NCBI GenBank assembly: GCA_963734865.1
Contig: CAVTIV010000019.1
Location: 1,302,001 to 1,366,000, forward strand
Source: CBDCUW01 sp963734865
GTDB lineage: Bacteria > Planctomycetota > Planctomycetia > Pirellulales > Pirellulaceae
Direction of reading: 5' to 3'
Length of the DNA stretch: 64,000 nucleotides
The notes below the pieces were generated by a model. The model was given only the letters and a program-made list of their open reading frames with translations. It did not search any database and was not told where the DNA came from. Made by a program: the position numbers and the translations under genes. Shown here piece after piece: positions 35,724 through 46,621 of the stretch. Position 1 is the first letter of the stretch, and the number at the start of each line of letters is the position of its first letter.

Positions 35724-37103
35724 CTAGGCGATCAATTCTTCAATCACCTTGCCACCGAATTGGCTGAGTTGTTTGAACCGACCGGCGTGATAATAGGTCA
35801 ATTTGTTGTCGTCGAGTCCAAGCAGCCTGAGCAGGGTGACGTGAAAGTCTCGGACGTGACGAACGTTTTCGACTGCCGAACCGCCGATCTCATCGGTGGC
35901 ACCGATGGTGTGACCTGCGTTACAGCCTCCACCTGCCATCCAAATCGTCATCGCGTTGGGATTGTGATCGCGACCGTAGGCAAGACCCCCGCCACGTATC
36001 CCATTGTCGGGCGTGCGTCCGAATTCACCCATCCACACGATCAGCGTTTCGTCGAGCAGCCCTCGGTCGCGCAAATCGGCGATCAGTGCCGCGATCGGCC
36101 TGTCGACTCGGGGGATCAACGCACCATGGGCTTTGGCAATGTAGTCGTGCGAGTCCCAGGTGCTTACGTAGACCTGGACGAAGCGAACACCCTTCTCGAC
36201 CAATTTGCGGGCCAGCAAGCAGCGGCGGGCGACGTTGTCGGTCGGCTCCACGCCCACGCCATAGTTGTCCAGCGTGGTTTGTGATTCGTCTTCGATGCTC
36301 AGCGTCTCGGGGACTTCCATCTGCATACGAAACGCGAGTTCGTAGTTCTGCATTCGCGCCGCCAGCTGTTCGTGGTGCGGGTGGCGAGCGGCGTGACGGC
36401 GGTTCAATGTTTCCAGGAAATCAAGATTCATGCGTTGATGTTCGCGCGTCGTTCCCTCGGGTGGTTGAATGTCCAGGATCGGAGACCCCTTCGACCGCAG
36501 TGGCGTGCCCTGCAAAGCGGTTGGCAGAAATCCATTGGACCAATTCGCCGCACCGCCCTGGGGATAGGCGAGTTCCGGCAGCACGATGTAACCGGGCAGA
36601 TCTTCGTTCTCGCTGCCGAGTCCATAGTTGACCCAGGCTCCGAGAGATGGATCGCCGCCGAATCGGTTCCCCGTGTTGATGTGATAGTTCGCCGTCGGAT
36701 GGTTCACCGATTCGACTTGGCAGCCACGATAGAAACAGAGTTCATCGGCGACACCGGCCAATTGATCCCACAACTCACACATGTCGGCGCCGCTTTGGCC
36801 GGCTTTGCGAAACTGGAATGGGCTTTCGACGTAATAGCGTTTGCCGCTGCTCATCGCCGATTGTTTTTCGCCCCCGCGCTGAAATTCCTGCAGATGCAGT
36901 TTTTTCAACTCCGGTTTCGGATCGAATGTATCGATGTGCGACGGGCCTCCCTCCATGTACAAGAAAATGCAATGCTTCGCCTTTGCCTCTGGAAAGTGCG
37001 GGCCGAGCGGAGCAGGTTTTTCGGCTGCCTCGGCAAGCATCGATGTGAAGGCAACGGCGCCCAAGCTCGAGCCAAGGCCGTACAAAAAATCACGACGGAA
37101 CAT
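35724..37103 (-). CDS. DUF1501 protein (second copy)
   Basis: 459 residues from ATG 37103; a GTG one codon earlier is possible. 'FRRDFLYGLGSSLGAVAFTS' is a Tat-like signal. Motifs as in the copy at 31741: 'CIFLYMEGGPSHIDTFD', 'GAWVNYGLGSENEDLPG', 'EKGVRFVQVYVSTWDSHD', 'IVWMGEFGRTP', 'YGRDHN'. It lies 40 bp downstream of its own PSCyt partner (37143-39970). The two DUF1501 proteins differ enough that the pairs are not a recent duplication. Confidence 0.93.
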   Translation of the reverse strand: MFRRDFLYGLGSSLGAVAFTSMLAEAAEKPAPLGPHFPEAKAKHCIFLYMEGGPSHIDTFDPKPELKKLHLQEFQRGGEKQSAMSSGKRYYVESPFQFRKAGQSGADMCELWDQLAGVADELCFYRGCQVESVNHPTANYHINTGNRFGGDPSLGAWVNYGLGSENEDLPGYIVLPELAYPQGGAANWSNGFLPTALQGTPLRSKGSPILDIQPPEGTTREHQRMNLDFLETLNRRHAARHPHHEQLAARMQNYELAFRMQMEVPETLSIEDESQTTLDNYGVGVEPTDNVARRCLLARKLVEKGVRFVQVYVSTWDSHDYIAKAHGALIPRVDRPIAALIADLRDRGLLDETLIVWMGEFGRTPDNGIRGGGLAYGRDHNPNAMTIWMAGGGCNAGHTIGATDEIGGSAVENVRHVRDFHVTLLRLLGLDDNKLTYYHAGRFKQLSQFGGKVIEELIA

Positions 37104-37142
37104 CACGGGCTTCCCTCTGTCGACCGGATACCGGTCGACCGA

Positions 37143-39970
37143 TTAATAAAGGTAGATGAATTCATTGCTATTGAGCAGAACGAGGCAGACATCGGCCAGG
37201 CCTCTTGTCCTGGCATCGACCTGGTGCGGCCCAAGATCGGGCAGGTAATCTTCGTAGGCGACAAGTTTTTCGGTGAACTTGAATGGTTTTCCGGTGTTCT
37301 CATCGATGGCTTCGCGGACCACTTCCAGCGGCGGCTGGTTTGGTGTGGGCTTCCAGTGGGACTGAACTTTCGTCATCTGCCGCCAATGCGAAACAGTATC
37401 GGCTCGCTCGTCCACGCTCGGTTTCCGTCCGAATGCTAACTCGAACAATCGATCGACCACGGCGTCATCACCGTCAACTTCGTTCAACGCCCTGGCCGCA
37501 AATGCCAGCGCGCGGTCATTGGACTCCTGCGAATTCATCAGCGTAAAGACCTGAGGCGTGATGTTTGATTGGTCTCGCAATTCACAAGACTTTTCGCTGC
37601 CCGGCTGGTTGAACGTTTCCATGAACGGCAATCGATGACCACGCAATTGATGGATATAGATCGAACGACGGTTGCGATCCTTGGGTAACGGGTTTGGCAC
37701 ATAACTTGGCGCGAATGTCCCCATGATCATCCTCGGCTGCAAAGCGGCTTCCAGGTTCATGTCGGGGTGAATCGGTATTCCGCCAAGTTCAAGATTCAGC
37801 TCGCCCGAAACCATCAGCATCGCGTCGCGAAGTTCCTCCGCTTCCAATCGTCGGGGACGAAACTGGGCGTAGGAATCGCCATTGGGATCGGCAGCGTGCA
37901 GTGTTTCGGGCGACGGGTGTGCGGTCGACCGCCGATACGCGTCGCTATTCATGATCAAACGATGCACATGCTTGATCGACCAACCAGCTTGGACCAACTC
38001 GATTGCCAGCGCATCAAGCAATTCGGGGTGTGTCGGTTTTTTGCCGGTGGCGCCGAAGTTATTCGGATTGCCGGCGATGCCACGACCAAAGTGAAAGGTC
38101 CACAGGCGATTGACGAGCACTCGCGCGGTCAACGAGTTTTCGGGACTCGTGATCCAACGAGCCAGTGCGGTCCTGCGCCCGTCGACGCCGGTCGGCAATC
38201 GGACTTTCATCGCCCCGGGCACCGCGCTGAGCACGCCAGGCGTGACAACTTGGCCGGGTGAAAAAGGGTCGCCGCCGGTCAAGATCGCTGTCTCTTCCAG
38301 CACCCCCTTGCCGATCGGGTCTGCCGGCTTGGATATCCGCTCGGATTGGTTTTTTGCCGGTGGCGTTTTGCCGTTGTAGACAGTCATCGCGATGGGTTTG
38401 TAGCGATCCGATTCCCATGAAAACCGTGTTTGCCACTTTCGCCCAATGCGTTCTTTCCCAAACTCTTCGGGCTCCTGCAATAATCGGCCCGCTGGTAGTT
38501 CGTCGCCTTTGGCTCCCGCTTTTTTTGCTTCGGCGCGAGTCTTGTAGGGGAGTCCTCGCTCTCGGAACCATTGTTCCTCGTACTGTGCTTCGAGCTTGTC
38601 AAGCTCCGCCAACATTTGTTGATTCGCCTTGTACCGACGATCGTGATACTGCTGGTCCTGTGTCATCCCGCCGCGATTCTCGCTGGGTAACCATGTCGTA
38701 TCCACGTCGGCGAATTGGGTTGTCGCGAAGGCAGCTTGAAACGAGTAGTAGTCGCGAGTCGGAATGGGATCGAATTTGTGGTCGTGACAACGGCAACATT
38801 GCAACGCCTGACCAAGAAACACTTGGCCAACCGAATCGGTAATGTCATCCAAGAAAAGCTGGCGGGTGACTTTTGCGACGCTCATCCCGGTGTGTTCCCA
38901 GGGACCCATTCGCAGAAAACTGGCGGCGATCAACTTTTCCGTTCGCTCAACTTCGCTGAGGGGCACACCCTGCTGCTCTGCCTGAGAGACCAATTCATCA
39001 CCGGCGATCTGTTCGAGGACAAACTGGTCGAACGGTTTATCATCATTGAAGGCACGAACCACATAGTCCCGATAACGCCATGCATTGGGGCGCTCCCAAT
39101 CATTGGCAAAGCCGGAACTGTCCGAGTAGCGGACCACATCCAGCCAATGTCGCGCCCACTGCTCGCCGTAGTGATCGCTGGCGAGCAACCGATCGACGAG
39201 CGCTGCGAACGCCTGTTCATCGTTGCGAGAATCGTTCACGAATGCTTCGACTTGCTGGGGTGTCGGGGGCAGGCCGATCAGGTCATACGTTGCCCGTCGA
39301 ATGAGCGTCGCGCGGTCGGCGGGGGCGCTGCTTCGATTCCGCGTTGCCGCAGGCGATTGTCGATAAACATGTCGACCAGATTGACATGTTCGCGTTCATC
39401 GAGATTCGCAGTGAACGAGGTACGTATCGGCTGGAACGCCCACAAGTCTTCCGGCTTGTATTTCCGCTTGGTCCACTGCGCGTCAAGACCGCCGCTGGTC
39501 GTGACCGTCACGCCTTCGGCAAAGCCGTCGTAGATTTCCCCAACCCGTTGGTCGTTGGGCCAGGGTGCCCCGGCGTCGATCCAATCACGGATCGCCCAAA
39601 CCTGTTCTTGCGTCAGTTGCTCGGCCTGTTTGGGTGGCATGGCATAGTCGACTTCTTCACGCGCGACCATTGCCAACATTGCGCTCGATTGTGAATCACC
39701 GACCGTGACGACCGAGTCGCCGAACGCATCGCCGCCTGCGAGCATTGATTGTCGCGAACGCAGGTCGAAACCACCCTCCAACTCGTCCGCTTCATCGCCG
39801 TGACAACCGTAGCATTTCTCGCGCAGAATCGGTCGCACCTTCAGTGCGAAAAGCTTCTCGCCTGCGGACGGTTCCTCGGCAGCCGCGGACAACGAATTCG
39901 AGACCAACGCCAATGCCAGAGCGATCAGCAGGCCAAGACTGCGGTAGGAGTTTTGCGGCAACGGGCTCAA
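37143..39970 (-). CDS. PSCyt1-DUF1549-DUF1553 protein (second copy), frameshift near 39325
   Basis: About 940 residues. The N-terminus, from TTG 39970 at best, has a hydrophobic signal ('LGLLIALALALVSNSLSAA'). A heme motif CYGCH lies in 'EKCYGCHGDEADELEGGFDL'. DUF1549 follows: 'LIRRATYDLIGLPPTPQQVE', 'HWLDVVRYSDSSGFAND', 'CRCHDHKFDPIPT'. DUF1553: 'ARVLVNRLWTFHFGRGI', 'RLEAEELRDAMLMVSGEL'. The two frames meet in GCAGCGCCCCCGCC near 39325, a run of five C, so an indel in that run is likely. Paired with the DUF1501 gene downstream. Confidence 0.87.
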
Positions 39971-40185
39971 CGTAATGATTCCCTGGAGTGGCGAAAGGAT
40001 GACGATCACAACGACGACTTTGCCCCGACCGGTTGGCGGGCATCGACCGATACGTCCCAATGGTGCGCTTCATTCTACCATCTTGCCGCCAATTGGCTCG
40101 CATATCCCGGTACATGAATGTCACCCGGAGCCCGGCGTCGCTCGAAGTCTGGCAAATCGGGCCGCCAATCGGGCGGTGTCCAATT

Positions 40186-41214
40186 CTAGGTGTCCAAACT
40201 TCGTTTGGGCAGTGATTCGGGCAGATCGGGAGCTGGCATCCACAAGTCTTCGACTTCCTGGCCGCCGGCATCGAATCGGAGCAACAAATAGACGCCACCG
40301 ACTAAACTCCAAAAAAGGGTCAGCGTCACGACGAACGGGAAGAATCTCAACACGTCCGTCACTCTCTCGGACAGCGTTTCGGTCGCTCCGGCCAATCGCA
40401 GGAACGCGATCGACGTCACCGCGGCGGAACCGCTGATTGCGGTCGCAAGAGCGGCGATGATGCTCAGCATGATCAGCGAGACCAGCGCGTAGAGCGCTAG
40501 TTGCAGGGGGCGTCGCAACAGATACTCGTAACCGCGGCTCAGTGAATCGAGGGCGTCTGGATCACGCTCATTGGCGACGGCGGCCCATCCCAACGGCACG
40601 GCGATGTTCGCCCCAAAGGCGAGGATCCCGCAGGGAATCGCGGCAATGACGACGAGCAACGTGAGCGGCAATTCGATCCACGTCGTGTCTCCGACAAGTC
40701 CAGAGATCCAGCCGCTGAACAGGATTGCCAATGACAATGCCAACACGCAGGCGAGTGGAACGGAGGCGATCAACCAAGCGACTGGGGTCTGATGCAGCCC
40801 GGTCACGAATCCTGTGCGAAGTCCGACCATTGGGCGGCCGGCGGTGAGCAGAGCGCCTTGACGAACCAACAACAACACCGTTGGCGACCAGAGCAGCAAG
40901 GACCAGGCAATCGCCGCGAGTCCACGCCACCATTTCCCATCGGCATCGCGTCGCGCCAGCAGATCCAACACCGAGGACGGTATCATTTGCTGCACCTGGC
41001 TGGCGAGCGTGTTGGACGTCGCGAGCGGCTGCAAGCGGACCGCGTTTGCAGGACTGGATGAGTACGGATCTGCAGCTTCGGTGGACGCAGCGGCGACGCC
41101 GATGATGGCGACGGAAACGGGCCGCCAGGCGGCAAAAGTCACCGCCACCAACAGAATCAAAGAGGGCGAACCGGCGACTCGGAGCGTGCGGATCAAACGG
41201 AGCCAGGGGAGCAC
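40186..41214 (-). CDS. Multi-pass membrane protein of unknown function
   Basis: 342 residues from GTG 41214. About five or six hydrophobic helices: 'SPSLILLVAVTFAAWRPV', 'GLAAIAWSLLLWSPTVLLLV', 'WLIASVPLACVLALSLAILF', 'LPLTLLVVIAAIPCGILAFG', 'QLALYALVSLIMLSIIAALA', 'FVVTLTLFWSLVGGVYLLL'. A soluble loop lies between the first two, and there is a short cytoplasmic-looking tail. The pattern 'RGYEYLLRRP' near residue 245 recalls planctomycete membrane proteins with glycosyltransferase or transport neighbours, but I cannot assign it. Confidence 0.7.
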   Translation of the reverse strand: MLPWLRLIRTLRVAGSPSLILLVAVTFAAWRPVSVAIIGVAAASTEAADPYSSSPANAVRLQPLATSNTLASQVQQMIPSSVLDLLARRDADGKWWRGLAAIAWSLLLWSPTVLLLVRQGALLTAGRPMVGLRTGFVTGLHQTPVAWLIASVPLACVLALSLAILFSGWISGLVGDTTWIELPLTLLVVIAAIPCGILAFGANIAVPLGWAAVANERDPDALDSLSRGYEYLLRRPLQLALYALVSLIMLSIIAALATAISGSAAVTSIAFLRLAGATETLSERVTDVLRFFPFVVTLTLFWSLVGGVYLLLRFDAGGQEVEDLWMPAPDLPESLPKRSLDT

Positions 41215-41330
41215 GTCAGTCCACTCTCGGCGCGGGCAATGATCCCGGTTTCCAAATCATGGCCGGCATAAGAACGGTCGTCGTCGCAATGGAGTCGGTT
41301 CATCAGAGTCGGAATGCCTTGCTGGCTCGA

Positions 41331-43964
41331 TTAGCGAAAAACGACTCGCAGCCAATCCCCAGCGTCGGGCATCGCTTGCCACGGCGTGACGATGCCGGCC
41401 GGCAACAACTCGGCCGATACGAACCAACTTTGACCGGCGTGAATGGGCAACTCGATCACGTCTCGACGCAGGATTGCCATTTCGACATCGACGAATTGCT
41501 CGCCTCGGTGTGAATCGACATACCAGGTCGGTTGCCAGGCGTCATATCCATCAATGGCGTCGTGCGTACGGCCGGCGTCGGAAATTTGCAACTGCATCGA
41601 CGTCAATAAGTCCTGATCCGTGTCAATGCAAAGCCGCAATCGATCGACATTGGAAAGGTCGTGGTCACGTGGTTTCTGACGTTGGTCGACGCTGATCGTA
41701 TCGGCGTGAAATCGATCGGCTCGAGTGCGGATGGCGACATAGAGGAACTGATCGTCATAGGCGATTCGAATCGCGACCGTTTGACCCGCCTGTGACAATG
41801 CGGACGTCCAACAGGCGTCATCGAATTTTCCGTCCAATCGGGGCGGCGATTCGGCTCTCCGGGCGACGACGACACTGGGGCTGTCCGAACGCAACAGTCG
41901 TGCCCAGGGCTCCAGAACCGTGCCTGGTCCGATATCAAAGGTCGAAGTCAGCCGATTCAGATTGGCCGATCCGTTGTCTGCCAATTGCAGTTGATCATCA
42001 TCGCCACGGTTTCGAGCTGCTTCGCGAGCGATCAGCACCAGCGGATGAAATTCCCAAGGCAAATCCACCTGCGATGGCTTGTTGGTTTTCGTTCTCACAC
42101 CGATCGCTTCTGGCTCCGGAACGACCAACGGGGCCACAGCCGAGACTTGTCGAACGCCGCTGGGCGGAATCTGAAAGGGGGACACCGGAACAACTTGAAT
42201 GGCATCAACGGTTGGCCGATGTGCGGCGAGGACGTCCGCGACAGTTGATCGCAGATGGCGCCATTCGAGGCTGTGCTGCATCGCATCGCGGCGAAGCCCG
42301 GCCCACTTACCAGCGGAAGTATCGTCGAAACGCTGGGCAATTTCTTCAAGCACGGATTGTTGCTGTCCGACGGCATCGGACGCCGGCAGTTGACTGGCAC
42401 GCATCACACTTTGCAAAACAGACCAGGCCAGGCGAAATTGATCATCCTTGGATGTTTGGTCGAGCATCGAACCGAGAGTCTTTGAAAAGTCGGCTGCGGT
42501 TCGACTGGTACGAATTAGCTCGGCAATCTGTTTTGGCTGGCTCATTCTCGCTTGGACAATTTGCAGTTGCCGGCGCGGAGCGGGTTCGATGGATGCGGTG
42601 AGTTTGCAACCGGCTGCGATCGGCAGCCCCGAGGTGACCGAATCGCCCTGCAATGGCGCTCCCACCGAATCGTAGATTCGGCGAATGGCCAGAGAATTGG
42701 GTAGGGACTGATTGGGGGCGACCAATTGCAACGCGTCTTCCCACAGGTCGCCCACCAAAACGCCGCGACGCGGCAAGAGGGCACCGCGATGAAGCATCGT
42801 GTCGCCGCGCGAGTTGAAGGAGTACGACGCGATGCGCAGGACTCCCGCGGCAATGGCAGCGTCGGTCAACGCGGATCGTGTCACCTCGGGCAAGTCTTGG
42901 TCCAGGACCAGCACGAGTGGTTGATGAATCGCGATCCAATCAGTGGCCGATTCCACGATACTCGATTCGCTGGCCATCCCATCGGCACCAGCGCCGCCGA
43001 GCATTGCGGTGACTTGGCCCAACAGGTCGAGATCGATTTGATTCAGTTTTGGATCATCGATCAGAACCGCGACGCGGTTTCTCATTTCGATCGATTCGTT
43101 TGCGACCAACGGCCAAGCGACGCTGGACTTGGATGCGGACACGACCAACACGGCCAACCGCCGTCCCTGACCGCGAACGGTGCGCCATGACCGGCCCGTG
43201 TCCGCGCTGTGCAGGATCACGCCGTGGTCACCGACGGCCCACAGGTCTGACTTGCCGACGCGACAGGCATCGCGAATCGCAATCGGTGTTCCGGTCGCCT
43301 CGGTCCATGCGCGTCGTTCCTTCGAACTGGGCAGGCGATGGGACGATGAAGGCCGAATGCTGCCCTCGCCCGTGCCTTGCCAGGTTCGCCCGCCATCGGA
43401 ACTCTCAAATTCTCGCGACAATGCGACGTGGGAAAAGTCACCCACGGCGAGGATCACATCCGCTTCGGATGACCGAGCGAACGATCTCAGCCGCGGAAGC
43501 TCTTGGTCGGCGGCGCGTTGCCAGCGCCGGCCGCCATCGCTGCTCCACAGAACCACACCGCGGCTGATCCGAGTGATCCGGTCATAACCGCCGCCGATGA
43601 CAACGACCCGCTGATCATCGATCCAATGCACTGCCTGCAAGCGACACGTGACACCGCTTGGTTGCAAATGCCAGGTGGTCCCGCGATCGAAAGTTCGAAG
43701 AATCGTTCCGCGGTCGCCCACGGCCAACCCCAGCGATTCGTTGCCAAAAGCGACCGCGTGCAGTGAAGAATCTTCGCCCAGCAGACGGGACTCGGAGTAA
43801 TGGGGAAGTGGTTCGGGGAGTTGACCGGATGCCGCCGGGGAGACGACCAGGACAAATAGGCTGGCCACCCAGAACCCAATCCGATGTGTCCCCGGCCGGG
43901 CCCGCATCCGAGGCCGACCGAGGTGGTCGGTCGGAAGCTTGGTGCTCGCCGTTTTTTTGCTCAT
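41331..43964 (-). CDS. Exported BNR/YCF48-type propeller protein with C-terminal sugar-binding-like domain
   Basis: About 877 residues. A signal peptide ('IGFWVASLFVLVVSPAASG') is followed by BNR or YCF48-like blades: 'AVGDRGTILRTFDRGTTWHL', 'VLWSSDGGRRWQRA', 'ESSDGGRTWQG', 'AVGDHGVILHSADTGRSWRT'. The last ~200 residues look like a CBM9-type fold ('PPRLDGKFDDACWTSA', 'VAIRIAYDDQFLYVAIRT'). Middle part is unassigned. ATG 43964 overlaps the crcB stop by 4 bp (ATGA) with AAAGGA about 6 nt upstream; ATG 43970 is an alternative. Binding of cell-surface carbohydrate is inference. Confidence 0.75.
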   Translation of the reverse strand: MSKKTASTKLPTDHLGRPRMRARPGTHRIGFWVASLFVLVVSPAASGQLPEPLPHYSESRLLGEDSSLHAVAFGNESLGLAVGDRGTILRTFDRGTTWHLQPSGVTCRLQAVHWIDDQRVVVIGGGYDRITRISRGVVLWSSDGGRRWQRAADQELPRLRSFARSSEADVILAVGDFSHVALSREFESSDGGRTWQGTGEGSIRPSSSHRLPSSKERRAWTEATGTPIAIRDACRVGKSDLWAVGDHGVILHSADTGRSWRTVRGQGRRLAVLVVSASKSSVAWPLVANESIEMRNRVAVLIDDPKLNQIDLDLLGQVTAMLGGAGADGMASESSIVESATDWIAIHQPLVLVLDQDLPEVTRSALTDAAIAAGVLRIASYSFNSRGDTMLHRGALLPRRGVLVGDLWEDALQLVAPNQSLPNSLAIRRIYDSVGAPLQGDSVTSGLPIAAGCKLTASIEPAPRRQLQIVQARMSQPKQIAELIRTSRTAADFSKTLGSMLDQTSKDDQFRLAWSVLQSVMRASQLPASDAVGQQQSVLEEIAQRFDDTSAGKWAGLRRDAMQHSLEWRHLRSTVADVLAAHRPTVDAIQVVPVSPFQIPPSGVRQVSAVAPLVVPEPEAIGVRTKTNKPSQVDLPWEFHPLVLIAREAARNRGDDDQLQLADNGSANLNRLTSTFDIGPGTVLEPWARLLRSDSPSVVVARRAESPPRLDGKFDDACWTSALSQAGQTVAIRIAYDDQFLYVAIRTRADRFHADTISVDQRQKPRDHDLSNVDRLRLCIDTDQDLLTSMQLQISDAGRTHDAIDGYDAWQPTWYVDSHRGEQFVDVEMAILRRDVIELPIHAGQSWFVSAELLPAGIVTPWQAMPDAGDWLRVVFR

Positions 43965-44347
43965 GTCCATCCTTTGACGAGTGCGGCACCGGCAACAAGA
44001 GCTGCCCAACCGAAGAACAGATTGGCGGCGACGTAGAGCCCCACGCCACCCCAGCGACCGGTGCCGGCCAGCGAGGCCGATTCCGCCGCGAATGTCGAAA
44101 AAGTTGTAAAACCACCCAGCAAGCCGACCCGAATCGCCAGCTTCAGCCGCTCCGGGATCGCTCCGTCGACAAGGCTATACTCGCCCAATGCCCCGATCGC
44201 GGCGCAGCCAAGGATATTGACGATCGTCGTGCCCAGCATCGACGAACCGCCGGGGATGGCATCAGCGAGGCGCGTGACCAGGTATCGGGAGACCGATCCG
44301 ATCGCTCCCCCGACCGCGATAACTGCCAAATTGAGCCAAGTTGACAT
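43961..44347 (-). CDS. crcB: Fluoride channel CrcB/Fluc
   Basis: 128 residues, four membrane helices, matching the family length. Motifs: 'GGAIGSVSRYLVTRL', 'GTTIVNILGCAAIGAL' (the Asn that lines the pore), and 'GLLGGFTTFSTFAAES' with the F-box and the TTFST Na-site segment. Dimers export fluoride. GTG codons at 44353 and 44350 precede ATG 44347. I looked for a fluoride riboswitch upstream and did not see its conserved pseudoknot elements. Its stop overlaps the start of the propeller gene. Confidence 0.93.
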   Translation of the reverse strand: MSTWLNLAVIAVGGAIGSVSRYLVTRLADAIPGGSSMLGTTIVNILGCAAIGALGEYSLVDGAIPERLKLAIRVGLLGGFTTFSTFAAESASLAGTGRWGGVGLYVAANLFFGWAALVAGAALVKGWT

Positions 44348-44737
44348 CACCACCGTCTTGCCAATCGAACGAAGAAAATGACCACAGAAATGACCACCGA
44401 TTAGGATTGGCCGACCGGTAGGGCCGTTTTAACCATTGCCTAAGTTTCGGGACGAACTTACGTTAGCGAGTAGGTTCGGTGTTTCTTGCGACGGCGTAAA
44501 TGTCAGTTTTTGTCGATCGCGAGACGGCTTCAAGGCAACCTCCCTGAAGGGTGAACCTCTGTCCGCTGCAGAGAGTCTGTGGGGGATTGATTGGGATGTC
44601 ACCCCGGAATGGGGTGACTCTCGCGATCCGGACTCGCTTTTTTCGGTACATTTCCAGAGGATTTGTACCAAAGGTCGGTCCCTTCGCGTCGTTCGTATTT
44701 CCGTTCCTGTTCCCCCGTTCCCAACCGTTTCGAGCAA
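44348..44737. other. Divergent crcB-ilvB intergenic region
   Basis: It should hold the promoters of crcB (-) and ilvB (+). A perfect 7-bp stem, TCACCCC/GGGGTGA (44599-44617), and a T6 tract after GCGATCCGGACTCGC (44623-44643) lie in the ilvB leader. That could be an attenuator, but I see no leader peptide rich in Ile, Leu or Val. Confidence 0.4.
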
Positions 44738-46516
44738 ATGAGTACTGCCAAAGCCCCGCCTGCCACTGATTCCCGTTTGATGAGCGGTGCCGACATTCTG
44801 GTCAAATCTCTGGTCGATCACGGCGTCGAAGTACTGTTCGCCTATCCGGGGGGTTGCAGCATGCCGATGCACCAGGCGCTGACCCGATTCGGAGACTCGA
44901 TTCGCACGATCTTGCCGCGGCACGAGCAGGGGGGCGGTTTTGCGGCTCAGGGTTACGCTCGCAGCACCGGCAAAGTTGGTGTGGTGATGGCGACCAGTGG
45001 CCCGGGTGCGACGAACCTGGTGACGGCCATCGCCGACGCAAAGCTCGACAGTGTTCCGTTGGTGTGCATTACCGGACAGGTACCGACCAAGGCGATTGGT
45101 AGCGACGCGTTCCAGGAAACACCAATGGTCGAAGTTTGTCGCGGCATCACCAAGCACCATTACCTCGTCACCGATATCGCCGACCTGCCGCGAATCATGA
45201 AGGAAGCGTTCCATATTGCGGCCAGCGGCCGACCCGGTCCGGTGTTGATCGACATGCCCAAGGACGTCCAACTCAGCACCCTCGAGGTCGACACGGACCC
45301 GCCGATGGATTTGCCGGGCTACGACCCGGCGGCACCAGTCGTGCCGGGCGAAACGATTCGCCAGATCGCCGCGGCGATCAAGTTGGCGCGTCGTCCGGTG
45401 ATCTATGCAGGGGGCGGAATCATCCTGGGCAGCGCCAGCGAAGAGCTGCGCCAATTGACGGCCAAAACCGGCATTCCCACGACCACGACGGTGATGGGAT
45501 TGGGGGCCTATCCGGCCGACGGCGAACATTCGTTGAACATGCTCGGCATGCACGGATCGGCCTACGCCAATTATGCGGTTCGTGATTGTGACCTGCTGAT
45601 CGCATTGGGAGTTCGCTTTGACGATCGGGTGACCGGCAAGGTCGAATCGTTCGCCAAGGGCGCCAAGATCATTCATGTCGATATCGACGCATCGGAACTG
45701 AATAAAAACAAGCAAGCGCATATTCCGGTACGCGGCGACGTCAAACAAGTGCTGACCGAGTTGAACAAGATCGTTCAGAAACCCGATATCGAGGAATGGC
45801 AGAAGCACTGCGCCGAGTTGAAGAAGACTCATCCTTTTCACTACGACCAGAAGTTCGACGGCATTCTGCAGCAACACGCCATCAAGACGCTCAGCGAGAT
45901 GACGGCCGAGATGGACACCTACATCACCGTGGGTGTCGGCCAACATCAGATGTGGGCGGCTCAGTTTTATAAATTCAATCGGCCACGAACGTGGCTCAGC
46001 AGCAGCGGACTGGGCACGATGGGATTCGGCTTGCCCGCAGCGATGGGCGTGCAAGCGGCCCACCCCAATTCGTTGGTGATCGATATTGACGGCGATGGCA
46101 GCTTTCAGATGAACATTCAAGAACTGGCGACTTGCTTTTGCGAGGAGTTGCCAGTGAAGGTGTTGCTGCTGAACAACCAGCATCTTGGGATGGTGGTTCA
46201 GTGGGAAGATCGGTTCATGGAGCGCAACCGAGCACACACGTACCTCGGCCCGATTCATCACGACGAAGCGGCGGGCAAAAGCAACGCCGATCGCTTCACC
46301 TATGCCGATGACCGCTATCCCGACTTTGTGATGATTGCCAAGGGCTACGGCTGTGGCGCCGCGACGATCAAGGATAAGGTCGACCTGGAACCGGCGATCC
46401 GCGAGATGATCGCTTACAAAGGCCCCTATTTGCTCGACATTCAGGTGCCCTATCAAGAGCATGTGTTGCCGATGATTCCCGGCGGCATGACGGTCGACGA
46501 CATGATCCTGGAATGA
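44738..46516 (+). CDS. ilvB: Acetolactate synthase large subunit
   Basis: 592 residues, the usual length. First step of branched-chain amino acid synthesis: condenses two pyruvate, or pyruvate with 2-ketobutyrate, using ThDP and Mg. Visible: the catalytic Glu in 'ILPRHEQGGGFAAQGYA', 'VVMATSGPGATNLVTAIADA', 'PGPVLIDMPKDVQ', the FAD-site region 'AYPADGEHSLNMLGMHGSAY', and ThDP motif 'DIDGDGSFQMNIQELATCF' with 'LNNQHLGMV'. ATG 44738 lies at the usual distance before 'SGADILVKSL'. The regulatory subunit ilvN is not in the window, and the C-terminus ends 'IPGGMTVDDMI' as normal. Confidence 0.96.
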   Translation: MSTAKAPPATDSRLMSGADILVKSLVDHGVEVLFAYPGGCSMPMHQALTRFGDSIRTILPRHEQGGGFAAQGYARSTGKVGVVMATSGPGATNLVTAIADAKLDSVPLVCITGQVPTKAIGSDAFQETPMVEVCRGITKHHYLVTDIADLPRIMKEAFHIAASGRPGPVLIDMPKDVQLSTLEVDTDPPMDLPGYDPAAPVVPGETIRQIAAAIKLARRPVIYAGGGIILGSASEELRQLTAKTGIPTTTTVMGLGAYPADGEHSLNMLGMHGSAYANYAVRDCDLLIALGVRFDDRVTGKVESFAKGAKIIHVDIDASELNKNKQAHIPVRGDVKQVLTELNKIVQKPDIEEWQKHCAELKKTHPFHYDQKFDGILQQHAIKTLSEMTAEMDTYITVGVGQHQMWAAQFYKFNRPRTWLSSSGLGTMGFGLPAAMGVQAAHPNSLVIDIDGDGSFQMNIQELATCFCEELPVKVLLLNNQHLGMVVQWEDRFMERNRAHTYLGPIHHDEAAGKSNADRFTYADDRYPDFVMIAKGYGCGAATIKDKVDLEPAIREMIAYKGPYLLDIQVPYQEHVLPMIPGGMTVDDMILE

Positions 46517-46621
46517 GCTTGTCGGTCGCGCGGCTTTGTCACGATTCGTTCGCCGGCAGTCAACGAGCGTCGCGAGAGTTATCGATCGGGTTCGCCGATC
46601 GGCGGTACGAACGACCCGGTA

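Noticed and set aside
44348..44440. Fluoride riboswitch upstream of crcB
   Set aside because: The conserved GGNGAUGG-type and pseudoknot segments are not visible.
44429..46462. A 677-codon open frame antisense to ilvB
   Set aside because: No domains; it mirrors a fully conserved acetolactate synthase and reflects GC-rich codon bias.
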